The translations under genes were made by a program, and so were the position numbers. Below are positions 35,790 through 46,325 of a stretch of DNA of 64,000 bases, piece by piece. Source of the DNA: Bifidobacterium asteroides (lineage in GTDB: Bacteria > Actinomycetota > Actinomycetes > Actinomycetales > Bifidobacteriaceae); the NCBI RefSeq assembly GCF_003202755.1, contig NZ_QGLK01000005.1, positions 1-64,000 on the forward strand. The letters run 5' to 3'. The notes under the pieces are model-generated. The model ran no database searches and was not told the origin of the DNA. It worked only from the letters and a program-made list of their open reading frames with translations. Position 1 is the stretch's first letter, and the number at the start of each line of letters is the position of its first letter.

Positions 35790-37076
35790 TCAGGCCTCCC
35801 AGGTCTGGGGCTCGATGACTTCTTTTCCACCCACGTAAGAGCGCATGGCCTCGGGGATGACAATGGAGCCATCGGCATTCTGGTGGTTCTCCAGGATGGC
35901 GACCAGCCAACGGGTAGTGGCCAAGGTCCCGTTCAGGGTGCTGACAGGACGCGTGGAGCCGTCCTCCAGCCGCTCGCGCTCATTGAGGCGGCGGGCCTGG
36001 TACTCGGTGCAGTTGGAAGTTGACGTCAACTCGCGGTAGCGACCCTGGGTGGGCACCCAGGCCTCGCAATCGAACTTGCGCGCAGCCGAGGATCCCAGGT
36101 CTCCTGCGGCTGTGTCGATGATCCGGTAGGGCACGTCCACCTTGGCCAGCATCTCCTGCTCCATAGCCAACAGCTGCTGGTGCTGGTCGCGGGAGTCCTC
36201 CTGCTTGCAGTAGACGAACATCTCCACCTTGTCAAACTGGTGGACGCGGATGATGCCCATGGTGTCTTTGCCGGCAGAACCAGCCTCTCGCCGGTAGCAG
36301 CTGGACCAACCGCAGTAACGCAGCGGACCCTTGCTCAAATCCAGAATCTCGTCCTCGTGCATACCAGCCAGGGAGACCTCGGAGGTGCCCACCAGATACT
36401 GATCGTCAGGCTCACGCAGACGATAGATCTCGTCGGCATGGGCGTTCAGGAAGCCGGTGCCGGCCATGACCTCGGGCCGGACCAAAGTGGGTGTGATCGT
36501 AGGAATGAACCCATGCTCCATGGCCTGGTCCACAGCCATGGTCAGCATGGCAATCTCCAGCCGGGCCACATCACCGCGCAGGAAGTAGAATCTGGATCCG
36601 GAGACCTTGACGCCCCTGCGCATGTCGATACCAGCCACGCCAACGCCCAGGTCCAGGTGGTTCTTAGGCTCGAAACCCTCCTTGGCGAAGTCGCGCGGAG
36701 TACCGACCTTCTTGACCACCACGTAATCATCCTCGCCGCCCTCGGGCGCCTCAGGCTCCACTACGTTGCTGAACTTCCACATCAGATCGGTGTATCTGGC
36801 GTTGGCCTCGTCAGAGGCTGCCTTGCAGGCGTTCACCTTGTCCGACAGACTCTTGGTCTGGGCCAGAAGGTCGGCTTTCTCATCAGGAGAGGCCGAACCC
36901 ATGCGCTTGCCGAGCGACTTCTGCTCGGCCCTGCGGCTTTCGTAATCCTGGAGCGCCGCCCTGCGCTCGCTGTCCGCCTTCAGCACTTCGTCGACGAGTT
37001 CGACCGATTCGCCGCGTTTGCGCTGTGATTCACGGACAACATCCGGATGTTCCTGAATGAACCTGATATCTAACAT
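35790..37076 (-). CDS. serS: seryl-tRNA synthetase
   Basis: Charges tRNA-Ser; a tRNA-Ser lies 93 bp downstream. The 428-residue class II enzyme starts with the family-typical [14 protein letters not shown], then the antiparallel coiled-coil arm (about 30-100). The core has motif 2 ([25 protein letters not shown]) and motif 3 ([18 protein letters not shown]). No Shine-Dalgarno is present; TAGAAT (37083-37088, minus) lies six bases before the ATG, so the mRNA is probably leaderless. The L-serine dehydratase genes lie upstream on the same strand. Confidence 0.97.
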   Translation of the reverse strand: MLDIRFIQEHPDVVRESQRKRGESVELVDEVLKADSERRAALQDYESRRAEQKSLGKRMGSASPDEKADLLAQTKSLSDKVNACKAASDEANARYTDLMWKFSNVVEPEAPEGGEDDYVVVKKVGTPRDFAKEGFEPKNHLDLGVGVAGIDMRRGVKVSGSRFYFLRGDVARLEIAMLTMAVDQAMEHGFIPTITPTLVRPEVMAGTGFLNAHADEIYRLREPDDQYLVGTSEVSLAGMHEDEILDLSKGPLRYCGWSSCYRREAGSAGKDTMGIIRVHQFDKVEMFVYCKQEDSRDQHQQLLAMEQEMLAKVDVPYRIIDTAAGDLGSSAARKFDCEAWVPTQGRYRELTSTSNCTEYQARRLNERERLEDGSTRPVSTLNGTLATTRWLVAILENHQNADGSIVIPEAMRSYVGGKEVIEPQTWEA

Positions 37077-37247
37077 ATCTGAATTCTATGACTTTCGGGG
37101 GACACGAAAACCGGCCCCGCACAACTCTTCCCAAGCCTTATGGCCTCTGTCGCAACCGGCCCGACCGGCCGCCGACCAGCCAGGAAGAGCAGCCGAGGCA
37201 GGAAGGCGGACGGGAACCATCCGTCTTTTATATACATCTGCCCCGCA

Positions 37248-38123
37248 TCACTTGCCGAATACGGTCTTGCGGAACCGTTTGCCGGTGGGAGTACCCGCAA
37301 GCCCGCCAATGCCGGTCTCCCTAAGTGACGATGGCATGCTCTCGCCGATGGACTTCATGGCTGCGATGACCTCATCGGGCGGGATTCTGCTGACGCCACC
37401 CGATAAGGCAATATCAGCAGCAATCAAAGCGTTGGCAGTGCCGATGGCGTTGCGGTTTACGCAAGGCACCTCCACCAGGCCGGCCACGGGATCGCAGACA
37501 AGGCCCAGCAGATTGCTCATGGCTATGGCGAAGGCCTGGGCGCAGGCATCAGGATCGCCTCCAGCACCCTCAACCGCTGCAGCGGCAGCCATGCCGGATG
37601 CGCTGCCCACCTCGGCCTGACAGCCGCCTGTAGCTCCGGAGATCATCGCCTTATTGGCCGTAACCAGTCCGAAAGCCCCTGCCGTGAACAGGCAGCGAAT
37701 CAGCCCATCGTCATCCAGCCCCATTCGATTCCTGAGCACTGTGAGCACTCCGGGCAGAGTGCCCGAAGAACCGGCGGTAGGAGTCGCACAAATGATGCCC
37801 ATGGCCGCGTTGACCTCATTGGTAGCCATGGCGGCCTCAACGGCCTGCAGCATGGCATCGCCGCTCAGGCTGGTTCGCGTCTTCCGATAATGCTCCAGCA
37901 GAGCCGCCTGGCCACCACTCAGCCCAGTCTTGGAAAACACGCCATCGCCCTGGGACCCCCTGGCAACAGCAGCCTGCATGACCTGCAGATTCCTGGCCAT
38001 TCTTGCCCAGATCTGCTCACGGGTCTGGTGCGAACGTCGCACCTCCTCGTCGATGGCCACTTCAGATATCGACGATCCGCGCTCTTCGGCCATACTCACG
38101 AGTTCAGCGATCGAAGTGAACAT
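37248..38123 (-). CDS. sdaAA: L-serine dehydratase, alpha subunit
   Basis: Iron-sulfur enzyme subunit that deaminates L-serine to pyruvate and ammonia. The 291-residue protein has cysteines in GIICATPTAG, GGCQAEVG and LVCDPV, expected to bind the [4Fe-4S] cluster, with the GATGGCQAEVGSASGMAAAA core of the family. It forms an operon with the beta-subunit gene 12 bp upstream. Downstream (170 bp) lies serS. A split alpha/beta enzyme is the Gram-positive form. Confidence 0.95.
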   Translation of the reverse strand: MFTSIAELVSMAEERGSSISEVAIDEEVRRSHQTREQIWARMARNLQVMQAAVARGSQGDGVFSKTGLSGGQAALLEHYRKTRTSLSGDAMLQAVEAAMATNEVNAAMGIICATPTAGSSGTLPGVLTVLRNRMGLDDDGLIRCLFTAGAFGLVTANKAMISGATGGCQAEVGSASGMAAAAAVEGAGGDPDACAQAFAIAMSNLLGLVCDPVAGLVEVPCVNRNAIGTANALIAADIALSGGVSRIPPDEVIAAMKSIGESMPSSLRETGIGGLAGTPTGKRFRKTVFGK

Positions 38124-38135
38124 GCGTCATGCCTC

Positions 38136-38813
38136 CTAGTCGATATACATCATCCGGGACGAGTGACCCGCGATCTGCTTCTGCCGCTGCGCGGACAGCG
38201 GATTGTCCAAATCGAACTCGTACACCGCCGTGCCGGCCGGACCCTCAGGCTCATACCTGGTCTGCTTGGTCACGCCCTCTTCCCGAAGCAGATCGCGTAT
38301 GCGCTCCAATCGCCGACCTGCACCCTTTTCGGATTCATCCAATTCCACCAGCAGGATGGGCAGAAGCCCAGGAGGAGTGATCAGGCAGCCATCCAAGTTG
38401 ATACGCCGTACTTCAATGGTCCCGCCCCCGATGGAACAAGCCGCGTATATCACCCGACCGGCTGGTCCCCGCAAGTCCAGGACAGCAGTATTCGGGTGGT
38501 CGATGGGGCTTGGTTCGTCCTCCTCGTGGAAGGTCAGATCCATGCCCTGCCTGCGCGCGATGCCAATGGCATCAGGCACCCGGGGGTCATCCGGCGCAAA
38601 ACCCAGCAGGCCGCTGATGATGGCGTAATCGGTACCGTGGCCGCTGTGCGTGCGAGCGAAAGAATCATAATAATGAACATCAGCACGGCTCGGAACACCT
38701 CCGGCAAGGATGTGGCCAACCCGACCAATGGCCACTGCCCCGGCTGTGTGCGAGCTGGAGGGTCCAATCATGATGGGACCTATGATGTCGAACACGCTCT
38801 TATATTTATCCAT
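38136..38813 (-). CDS. sdaAB: L-serine dehydratase, beta subunit
   Basis: A 225-residue partner of the alpha subunit. The N-terminal SDH-beta domain starts FDIIGPIMIGPSSSHTAGAV (serine-binding loop PSSSH) and includes SFARTHSGHGTD. From about residue 145 an ACT-like domain (GGTIEVRRINLDG) may bind serine for regulation. I start at ATG 38813, which has AGGAGG nearby; the frame opens at 38939. It diverges from the lipid-kinase gene. Confidence 0.94.
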   Translation of the reverse strand: MDKYKSVFDIIGPIMIGPSSSHTAGAVAIGRVGHILAGGVPSRADVHYYDSFARTHSGHGTDYAIISGLLGFAPDDPRVPDAIGIARRQGMDLTFHEEDEPSPIDHPNTAVLDLRGPAGRVIYAACSIGGGTIEVRRINLDGCLITPPGLLPILLVELDESEKGAGRRLERIRDLLREEGVTKQTRYEPEGPAGTAVYEFDLDNPLSAQRQKQIAGHSSRMMYID

Positions 38814-39033
38814 GCCCGCCTCCTCTTCCCATACCCCCGGGCTTTCCCAGACTTCCAGCGCGCGAAGCCGTTGCAACTCCAGACCGAAGGGACCACATGG
38901 ACCGAGTGCCATCTTAACTTTACGGTTCTCACTACTCAATCAGCTCATACTGTCAGCGTGATTGCTGTAGAGGGTTCGTTCACGTCGGACACACCCAGAG
39001 ATATCGGGTCGGCACGGTGCGCAAAATAGAGTC

Positions 39034-40128
39034 ATGCCAATTCCAGCGGTCGTCATCTTCGGCATCCTGGCTGTGGCGGCCATCGTCGTCACGGCGGTGG
39101 TGCTAATTGTCCGTGCCCAAAGGCGGCATAGGTTCGCCATGCAGATCTTGGCTCGGGACGACGACCAGCTCAGCTACGCTTTCGTCATCAACCCCTCCAA
39201 ACCCCAGGCCGCCGCCGCCCGCGAGCGCATCCAGCAATACTGCCGAGACAAAGGCATCCGCGAATTCAGCTTCATCGAAACCCAATTGGATCGAGACGGC
39301 AGGTCCTGCGCCCGCATGGCACTGGAGCGTGGGGCAAATGTAGTCGTTGCTGTAGGCGGGGACGGGACTGTACGCACCGTAGCTAGCGCCATGGCTTCCA
39401 GCGACCACGTCATGGGCATCATCCCAATCGGGACCGGAAACCTCTTCGCACGGAACATGGGCATCCCTGTAGGTGATCTTGACGCCGCCCTAGCCGTAGC
39501 CACCTCGCACGGGTCCACCCAGGTGGATGTGGGCCGCATGGCCCTTCTTGACGCAGACAACCAAGAGCAAGACCATGGCCATGCCTTCCTGATCATCGCC
39601 GGCATTGGCTTCGATGCCCTGATGATTGACGACACCGACCCTAATCTGAAGAAGACGGTCAGCTGGCTGGCCTACTTCATCAGTGGCGCCAAGCATCTGT
39701 TTGCACCCAAGTACACGGCCGACATCTCTATCACCCGGCCCGACCAAGTCACGCAGACCAACACCTCAGTGACCTTCCGCACCTTCATGGCCGGCAACTG
39801 CGGGGAGATTCCAGGATTCTCCCTAATGCCCGATGCCTCCTACGATGACGGCATCCTGGACTTCGAGATCATCGACACCTCCGCCGGCCTGATCGGCTGG
39901 GCCAACCTCTTCGGAGACGTAATGCATCAGACCATCACCCGCAAGTCCAGCCAGAGCCCCCTGTCGACCAACTCCACCATCGTCCAGCTGCAGGGGACCA
40001 AGGCGGAGATCCGCCTGGAGAAGCCCGCCCTGGCCCAGGTGGACGGCGACATTCTGGGCGAGACCTGCCACATCGCACTCAGCGTGGAGCGCCAGGCCCT
40101 GAACGTGCGGGTACCCCAGTCCGACTGA
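39034..40128 (+). CDS. diacylglycerol kinase-like lipid kinase
   Basis: A 364-residue protein of the DAGK/YegS family, which phosphorylates lipids such as diacylglycerol. An N-terminal membrane helix (about 3-27) is followed by the catalytic domain with [18 protein letters not shown] (GGDGT, about 108) and [15 protein letters not shown]. The C-terminal beta-domain includes [17 protein letters not shown] and VDGDILGE. It is divergent from sdaAB and followed by pgm. Lipid recycling from lipoteichoic-acid or glycolipid synthesis is a likely role. Confidence 0.9.
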   Translation: MPIPAVVIFGILAVAAIVVTAVVLIVRAQRRHRFAMQILARDDDQLSYAFVINPSKPQAAAARERIQQYCRDKGIREFSFIETQLDRDGRSCARMALERGANVVVAVGGDGTVRTVASAMASSDHVMGIIPIGTGNLFARNMGIPVGDLDAALAVATSHGSTQVDVGRMALLDADNQEQDHGHAFLIIAGIGFDALMIDDTDPNLKKTVSWLAYFISGAKHLFAPKYTADISITRPDQVTQTNTSVTFRTFMAGNCGEIPGFSLMPDASYDDGILDFEIIDTSAGLIGWANLFGDVMHQTITRKSSQSPLSTNSTIVQLQGTKAEIRLEKPALAQVDGDILGETCHIALSVERQALNVRVPQSD

Positions 40129-40190
40129 GACCGAAGGAGCCTGCTGCCCCTCTGTCCGTCTTTTCATGCCGGGGTGGCATGATAGGAGCC

Positions 40191-41864
40191 ATGACAGCAC
40201 AGAATGCGGGCAAGCCTGCCAGCCCAGAAGATCTGATCAACGTTGACGATCTGATCGGTAGGTACTACGATTTCATCCCCGATCCTTCCATCCCCTCCCA
40301 GCGGGTGTCCTTCGGCACCTCCGGGCATCGCGGCTCCGCCCTGACCACCTCCTTCAACGAAGCCCACATCGTAGCCATCAGCCAGGCTATAGCCGAACAG
40401 CGTGCCAAGGACGGGATCACTGGACCGCTCTACCTGGGCCGTGACACCCACGCTCTCTCCCTGCCCGCCTGGAAGACGGCCATCGAGGTTCTGACCGCAA
40501 ACGGAGTACGGGTGCGCATCGATGCTAATGATGACTACACTCCCACTCCCACCGTCTCACAGGCCATCCTGACACACAACCAGGCGGCCGACGGCACACA
40601 GCGCTTCTCCGGCAAGGACCTGGCTGACGGCATCGTGGTCACTCCCTCCCATAACCCGCCCACCGATGGCGGATTCAAGTATGACCCGCCCACGGGCGGT
40701 CCGGCTCCGGCCGAAACCACCAACGCCATCGCCCAACGGGCCAACGAGCTCCTGGGCGACTACAGGCAGGTCAAGCGGATTCCTTTTGAGGATGCCATCA
40801 AATCCGACCTGGTGGAGCGCTTCGACTACCGGGAGCATTACGTGACCGACCTGGGAAATGTCATCGACTTTGATCTGATCAGATCCTCCGGAGTCCGTCT
40901 GGGCATCGACCCGCTGGGCGGCGCCTCAATCAACTACTGGCCGCTGATCAATGAAAAGTACGGCCTGAACATTGGTGTCGTCAACCCGGAGGTGGATCCG
41001 ACCTGGCGGTTCATGACCATCGATCACGATGGGAAGATCCGCATGGATCCCAGCTCCCCCTATGCCATGAAAGGGCTGGTGGATCGCCTCAACGCCGGAG
41101 CCTGGAACTCCTACGACCTGGTGGGGGGCACCGATCCGGACGCCGACCGGCATGGCATCGTCTGTCCAGGAACGGGGGTCATGAATCCCAACCACTACAT
41201 CGCCGTCTGTGTGGAATACCTCTTCTCAGGCAATCGTCCCGGATGGCCCCATGGTGCCGGTATCGGCAAGACCCTGGTCTCCTCCTCCCTGATCGACCGC
41301 GTGGCCGCATCCATCGACGCCAGGCTGATCGAGGTACCTGTGGGCTTCAAGTGGTTTGTCGACCCCCTCTTCAAGGGCGAGGTGGCCTTCGGCGGCGAGG
41401 AGAGCTCCGGAATGAGCTTCCTGCGCAGGGACGGCCATGTCTGGACAACCGACAAGGACGGGCTGATCCCCGACCTCTTGGCTGCCGAAATCACAGCCAA
41501 GACCGGCAAGAATCCAGCCCAGCTCCACCAGGAGCAGGTGGAGCGCTTCGGCCAAAGCTGGTACAAGCGAGTGGACACCCCGACCACATTGGAGCAGAAG
41601 CAGAAGTTCGCCCAGCTGAACGGCGACGATGTGACGGCCTCCACACTGGCCGGCGAACCCATCACTGCCAAGCTGACCGAGGCTCCGGGCAACAGGGCCA
41701 AAATCGGGGGCATCAAGGTGACTACCCAGAACAACTGGTTCGCCGCCCGCCCCTCTGGCACCGAGAACATCTACAAGGTCTACGCCGAATCCTTCGTTTC
41801 CCACGAAGCCCTGGAACAGGTTCTGGACGATGCCGACCAGGTGGTCGCCAAGGCCCTAGGCTGA
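40191..41864 (+). CDS. pgm: phosphoglucomutase, alpha-D-glucose specific
   Basis: Interconverts glucose-1- and glucose-6-phosphate, linking glycogen, galactose and exopolysaccharide routes to the bifid shunt. The 557-residue protein has the phosphoserine loop FGTSGHRG, metal-binding DPDADRHG and the sugar-binding [11 protein letters not shown]-terminal RPSGTEN binds phosphate. I start at ATG 40191, preceded by AGGAGCC; CATGAT lies seven bases upstream, so initiation may be leaderless. It follows the lipid kinase by 62 bp. Confidence 0.96.
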   Translation: MTAQNAGKPASPEDLINVDDLIGRYYDFIPDPSIPSQRVSFGTSGHRGSALTTSFNEAHIVAISQAIAEQRAKDGITGPLYLGRDTHALSLPAWKTAIEVLTANGVRVRIDANDDYTPTPTVSQAILTHNQAADGTQRFSGKDLADGIVVTPSHNPPTDGGFKYDPPTGGPAPAETTNAIAQRANELLGDYRQVKRIPFEDAIKSDLVERFDYREHYVTDLGNVIDFDLIRSSGVRLGIDPLGGASINYWPLINEKYGLNIGVVNPEVDPTWRFMTIDHDGKIRMDPSSPYAMKGLVDRLNAGAWNSYDLVGGTDPDADRHGIVCPGTGVMNPNHYIAVCVEYLFSGNRPGWPHGAGIGKTLVSSSLIDRVAASIDARLIEVPVGFKWFVDPLFKGEVAFGGEESSGMSFLRRDGHVWTTDKDGLIPDLLAAEITAKTGKNPAQLHQEQVERFGQSWYKRVDTPTTLEQKQKFAQLNGDDVTASTLAGEPITAKLTEAPGNRAKIGGIKVTTQNNWFAARPSGTENIYKVYAESFVSHEALEQVLDDADQVVAKALG

Positions 41865-41951
41865 TTGCAGACAAGACCTCCTGCCTTCCCTCCCCCCCGT
41901 CAGTCATCGCTGGCGCGGGGGTTCTCTATCTCTCTGTCTAGGCTGGGAGCC

Positions 41952-42947
41952 ATGTCCAATGGCAACAATCTGGTCGTCTCAACCGACGGCAGCGCACTGA
42001 GCAACCCCAATGGCCCTATGGGCTGGGCCTGGGCCGATCACGAGGGCGGCGACGCAGATGCAGGCGGCGCCAGCAACGGCACCAATCAGATTGGCGAGCT
42101 ATGTGCCGTGCTGCAGGCGTTGCGCGCCCACCCAGGCGAGCGCCCGCTAGTCATCGAAACCGACTCCCAATACGCCATCAACTGCTCCACCACCTGGGTG
42201 CCCGGATGGAAGAAGAAGGGCTGGAAGAACTCCCAGGGCAAGCTGGTCAAGAACCGCCCCCTGATCGAAGCCATCGACAGAGAGATTCAAGCACGGCCAG
42301 GATCGGTCAAGTTTGTTTGGGTCAAGGGCCACGCCGGCGACACCTTTAACGAAAAAGTGGATACTTTGGCACGCGGCTACGCCACAGCTGCAGGCAAGGA
42401 CGAACGGGAAGGCTGTCTGCCTATCGAGGGTTGGCGTTCGCTGCTGGCCTCTCCCTATGCCAAGGGCACGCAGGTGCCGCCCGCAGTCAAGGCTGAACTG
42501 GACGGAGGAGCCCAAGTTCTAGACAAACTTGGCCGCAAGAAGGATCGCCTGGACCAGAAAGAGCAGAAAGACCTGGCTGAAACCGCCGTCGCATCCGCAG
42601 CTGTGGATGCCGAGCAGGCCCAATCTGTGGCAGCAACAGCTGACACAGGCAATGGCACACCCGACCCCGACATAGCCGATGGTCAGGAAGACGAACTCGC
42701 GCCGGCTTTCAAGGACACCTCAGATACCGACACGGCTGACCAAGAGACCAAGAGCTCCGGCGCCCGGGGACTGAGAGCCAGCGGTCGCATCCGCATCACG
42801 CCGCCCCCATCCGGCAGCAGCATGTTCACGGGACAAGATCTGCATATCGTCGGGAGCATCGATATAGATACAGACATTGATCCTGACGGCTATATGACCA
42901 TTCAGGGGTCGCCTTTCCGCCTGCACGCCATCGAAGTGGAGGATTGA
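41952..42947 (+). CDS. rnhA: ribonuclease HI with long C-terminal extension
   Basis: Degrades the RNA of RNA-DNA hybrids. The N-terminal 150 residues have all four acidic catalytic residues: VSTDGSA, IGELCAV, ETDSQYA and EKVDTLA. A tail of about 180 residues follows: a KKDRLDQKEQ helix, an Ala/Asp-rich acidic linker, then a compact domain beginning RIRITPPP and ending in IEVED. This second half is not part of normal RNase HI. The start at ATG 41952 has TAGGCT seven bases before it. The tail may bind a partner or nucleic acid. Confidence 0.9.
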   Translation: MSNGNNLVVSTDGSALSNPNGPMGWAWADHEGGDADAGGASNGTNQIGELCAVLQALRAHPGERPLVIETDSQYAINCSTTWVPGWKKKGWKNSQGKLVKNRPLIEAIDREIQARPGSVKFVWVKGHAGDTFNEKVDTLARGYATAAGKDEREGCLPIEGWRSLLASPYAKGTQVPPAVKAELDGGAQVLDKLGRKKDRLDQKEQKDLAETAVASAAVDAEQAQSVAATADTGNGTPDPDIADGQEDELAPAFKDTSDTDTADQETKSSGARGLRASGRIRITPPPSGSSMFTGQDLHIVGSIDIDTDIDPDGYMTIQGSPFRLHAIEVED

Positions 42948-43053
42948 ACGGCTCATGGACCGTCAGGGGCCATCGTCTACACTGAAGTGAACCTGAATCA
43001 ACAAGACCCGCAGACATCAGCCGTTGAGTGCATGCGGGCATGAAGGAGCGTGT

Positions 43054-43752
43054 ATGGACAAGACCGAGCAGGACAGACTGAAGAAAGCCGCCGGCATCGA
43101 GGCGGCCAAGCTGGTCGAGAACGGCATGACCGCCGGACTGGGCACCGGATCCACAGTCCGGTTCTTCGTGGATGAACTGGGACGGCGCGTGAAGGAAGAG
43201 GGCTTGGAGTTCACCGGTGTGACCACCTCCCGACGGACGAAGGAACAGGCTGAAGGCTACGGAATCCGCATCGTCGACATCGACCAGGTGGATCACATCG
43301 ATGTCACCATCGACGGGGCCGACGAGGTCGACAAGGACTTCAACGGCATCAAGGGCGGCGGCGCAGCCCTGCTCTGGGAGAAGATTGTGGCCGTCAACTC
43401 TCGAAGGATCGTCTGGATCGTGGATGAGTCCAAGGTGGTCGACACCATTGGCCGCTTCCCGCTGCCAGTGGAGGTTATCCCCTTCGGCGAGCGCCATGTC
43501 CTGGATCGTTTCAAGGAGCGCGGCTATAACCCAGTGCTGCGACTGGACGGCCAGGGGCAGCCGGTTCTGACCGACGAGCACAACCACATCATCGATCTGC
43601 ACCTGGAACGGATTGATCACCCACAGGATCTGGCCCAGGACCTGATCACCACCGTGGGTGTCGTGGAACACGGCCTCTTCCTCAACATGGTCGACACAGT
43701 CATCGTGGGCGACCCCAACGGGCCCCGGGTCATGACCAACGCCAACAAGTGA
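43054..43752 (+). CDS. rpiA: ribose-5-phosphate isomerase A
   Basis: Interconverts ribose-5- and ribulose-5-phosphate in the pentose/bifid pathway. The 232-residue enzyme has the family signature GLGTGSTVRFFVDEL, the catalytic DGADEVDKD region and KGGGAALLWEK. ATG 43054 has AAGGAGCG upstream; the frame opens ten codons earlier. It ends at a strong terminator. It is probably transcribed after rnhA. Confidence 0.96.
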   Translation: MDKTEQDRLKKAAGIEAAKLVENGMTAGLGTGSTVRFFVDELGRRVKEEGLEFTGVTTSRRTKEQAEGYGIRIVDIDQVDHIDVTIDGADEVDKDFNGIKGGGAALLWEKIVAVNSRRIVWIVDESKVVDTIGRFPLPVEVIPFGERHVLDRFKERGYNPVLRLDGQGQPVLTDEHNHIIDLHLERIDHPQDLAQDLITTVGVVEHGLFLNMVDTVIVGDPNGPRVMTNANK

Positions 43753-43824
43753 GCGTCAGCAATCATCCCCCCCCCCTACTGGTTGGAGGAATCCGGCTGG
43801 CCACGCTGACCGGCGATGATATAC

Positions 43825-43863
43825 ACGAAGCCCCCCGCGTCCATTCGATGCAGGGGGCTTCGT
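43825..43863. terminator. bidirectional terminator between rpiA and the bS22-like gene
   Basis: Stem ACGAAGCCCCC/GGGGGCTTCGT with a loop of about 17 bases, between convergent genes. Confidence 0.85.
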
Positions 43864-43891
43864 TGACCCTGATGGGCCATAAGTCATAAAG

Positions 43892-43981
43892 CTACTTGCG
43901 CTGGTGACGAGTCTTGCGCAGCAGTTTGCGGTGCTTCTTCTTGCTCATCCGCTTGCGGCGCTTCTTGATGACAGAACCCAT
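43892..43981 (-). CDS. 29-residue bS22-like ribosomal protein (AURKAIP1/COX24 domain)
   Basis: The reading frame encodes a tiny, very basic protein that begins MGSVIKKRRKRMSKKK and ends in RHQRK. This matches the actinobacterial AURKAIP1/COX24-domain proteins identified as small-subunit protein bS22 in mycobacterial ribosomes. GGAGG lies before the ATG. It is too short for most gene-calling cut-offs. It is convergent with rpiA. Confidence 0.9.
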   Translation of the reverse strand: MGSVIKKRRKRMSKKKHRKLLRKTRHQRK

Positions 43982-44048
43982 CCGAGCCTCCGATCCTTAG
44001 TTACCTGGAAGTGTCCAACTTGCTTATCGTACACCGCTTGCGGGACGA

Positions 44049-44702
44049 TTAGAGCGGGAAGGCCTTGTAAAAAGACTCCAGTGCAGTCCGCTGGCCCTGG
44101 GCTCGAAAGACCACGGTATCATTCTGCCAGATGACAAGTGCCTTGTGCTCGTCGTCGCCATCCGCCTTCTCTAGATAGGATCCGGTGACCGTGCCGCCGC
44201 TGCGAACATTGCCCGAGGCCAGCTCCTTGCCGGACATGCCCGTGGACTGGCTGTCATAGAGCGCCTTAGCATCCTCGCTCCTCGACCACTGAGCCAAGTG
44301 GAGGGTCACATCCCCGCCTGACTTGCCGGATGAGTAGACCAAGTTGTACTCCTCTATAGGCGTACGGGTGCTCCACTCGCTGTCGGAATCCGCTTTGACA
44401 CGGGCGAACCCGCCCACCGTATCAGGCATGGCCTTGAGCAGCTCGGAAGCCGAATCGGGCAGGGGAACCGCCTTGACCTTGGGGCTGCTGGCCTGCGAGG
44501 GCTGTGAGGAGGCGGAAGCCGAGGCCTCGGCGACGGGCTCTTGGCCGCGCACCGCCCAGTGAGGCCAGACAAAGGCCGATAGGAGCACCAGGACCACCAC
44601 TGCCGCCAGGGCGATGACCAGACCGATCCGTCGACGGCGCTGCTTGGCATGCGCGGAGGAGTCAGGGGAAGAGGACAGGGGTGCAGAAGGATTGTCAGCC
44701 AT
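44049..44702 (-). CDS. membrane-anchored hypothetical protein
   Basis: A 217-residue protein. A basic N-terminus (KQRRRR) precedes a single membrane helix (about 26-48). A Ser/Ala-rich linker (about 55-80) and a globular extracytoplasmic domain (about 85-217) follow. GGAGG is directly before the start. It diverges from radA. No catalytic motif is visible; it may be an envelope-associated protein. Confidence 0.75.
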   Translation of the reverse strand: MADNPSAPLSSSPDSSAHAKQRRRRIGLVIALAAVVVLVLLSAFVWPHWAVRGQEPVAEASASASSQPSQASSPKVKAVPLPDSASELLKAMPDTVGGFARVKADSDSEWSTRTPIEEYNLVYSSGKSGGDVTLHLAQWSRSEDAKALYDSQSTGMSGKELASGNVRSGGTVTGSYLEKADGDDEHKALVIWQNDTVVFRAQGQRTALESFYKAFPL

Positions 44703-44792
44703 GCCTCCATTCTCTCATGGGCATGGTGTCGGCACTGCGAAGATGACGTAAAAGGCCAGCTTCTCGTCACTGAATCCCGATAGCGTGCAGGT

Positions 44793-46202
44793 ATGGCCAA
44801 GACGACGACGCAATACGTGTGCACTGAGTGCGGCTGGACCGGCGGCAAGTGGTTCGGACGCTGCCCGGAATGCGGCCAGTGGGGAACCATCGAAGAGTTT
44901 CATGAAGCCCGTGTCGTAGGTGCAGGCGGTGGTCTGTCCTCCTCTGGCGGCAGTCATACGGCACCTGCGCCCCCAAAGACCGGCCTGGCCCGGCCCATCA
45001 CCCGTGTAGGCACGGACCAGGTAAAGCGGATTCCCACGGGATTCAAGGAGTTCGACCGAGTTCTGGGCGGGGGTATCGTACCCGGGTCGGTCATTCTCTT
45101 GGCCGGCGAGCCGGGCATCGGCAAGTCCACCCTCCTGCTGGAGACCGCTGGCCGCGTGGCCGACCGGGGCGACCAGGGAGGCAAGGTGCTCTACATATCC
45201 GGCGAGGAGTCCCAGGCCCAGGTGCGAATGCGGGCCAGTCGCGTGGGAGCGCTCAAGGATTCACTGCTGCTGGCTTCGACGACCGACCTGGCCACGGTAC
45301 TGGGGCTGATCGAGCGCGAGAAGCCGGCTCTGGCCATTGTAGACTCCGCCCAGACCATCGTCTCCAGTCAGGTCGACGGCATCTCCGGGGGCTCAACTCA
45401 GGTGCGAGAGGTGGCCATCAGCCTGATCGACATGGCCAAGTCGCACGATATCCCAATCCTCTTGGTAGGCCACGTGACCAAAGACGGATCCATAGCCGGG
45501 CCACGGACCCTGGAGCATCTGGTCGACGTCGTCTGCCAGTTCGAGGGCGATTCCCAGACCGCTTTACGCCTGCTGAGAGCCGTCAAGAATCGGTTCGGCC
45601 CCACCGACGAAGTGGGCTGCTTCGACATGGGCGAGCAGGGCATCGAGGAGGTCAGTGATCCTACGGGGCTCTTCCTGTCCACGGCCGGGCAGAAGGTGGA
45701 AGGCACCTGCGTGACCTTTACCTTGGACGGCCACCGCAGCCTACCCATCGAAATCCAAGCTCTGGTCACCTCCTCGGTTCTGCCCACTCCCCGTCGCAAC
45801 ACCAACGGAATCGATGCCAACCGCCTGGCCATGCTGGCCGCGGTGCTCTACCGCCACGGCCGAGTCAACCTGCTGACACGGGACCTGTATGTGTCCACCA
45901 TCGCCGGCGGGCTGGCCAAGGAACCCGGATGCGATCTGGCCATCGTGGCCGCCCTGGCCAGTGCAGCCAAGTCCCGGCCCATCCTGCGCACCACCTGTGC
46001 CATGGGCGAGATATCCCTGACCGGACAGGTCAGGCCTGTGCCGCAGCTCAACCACCGACTGCAAGAGGCCGCTCGCCTGGGATTTACGCGAGCACTGGTC
46101 CCGCCTGATCGTCACTCAGGAGGTCGAAAGCCCATTCAGGGATTGGAAGTGGTCGAAGTCACTTATCTGGCCGAGGCTCTGGAGGCTCTGGGATTGGTCT
46201 GA
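44793..46202 (+). CDS. radA: DNA repair protein RadA
   Basis: ATP-dependent protein that aids branch migration and processing of recombination intermediates. The 469-residue protein has the C4 zinc finger (YVCTECGWTGGKW...CPECGQW), Walker A GEPGIGKST (about 107), the RadA KNRFG motif and a Lon-protease-like C-terminal domain. TAGCGT lies six bases before the ATG, without a clear Shine-Dalgarno, so it may be leaderless. Confidence 0.97.
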   Translation: MAKTTTQYVCTECGWTGGKWFGRCPECGQWGTIEEFHEARVVGAGGGLSSSGGSHTAPAPPKTGLARPITRVGTDQVKRIPTGFKEFDRVLGGGIVPGSVILLAGEPGIGKSTLLLETAGRVADRGDQGGKVLYISGEESQAQVRMRASRVGALKDSLLLASTTDLATVLGLIEREKPALAIVDSAQTIVSSQVDGISGGSTQVREVAISLIDMAKSHDIPILLVGHVTKDGSIAGPRTLEHLVDVVCQFEGDSQTALRLLRAVKNRFGPTDEVGCFDMGEQGIEEVSDPTGLFLSTAGQKVEGTCVTFTLDGHRSLPIEIQALVTSSVLPTPRRNTNGIDANRLAMLAAVLYRHGRVNLLTRDLYVSTIAGGLAKEPGCDLAIVAALASAAKSRPILRTTCAMGEISLTGQVRPVPQLNHRLQEAARLGFTRALVPPDRHSGGRKPIQGLEVVEVTYLAEALEALGLV

Positions 46203-46325
46203 AAAGTGGCCGGTGGTCCCCCTTTCACACCTTATGGCATTCACCTGCCGACTCGTTAACCTGCCGGGCTAGGATGGAGTCGCCGGAAGATCGACACCCA
46301 TCATCATCGCGAGGAGCAGATCAGC

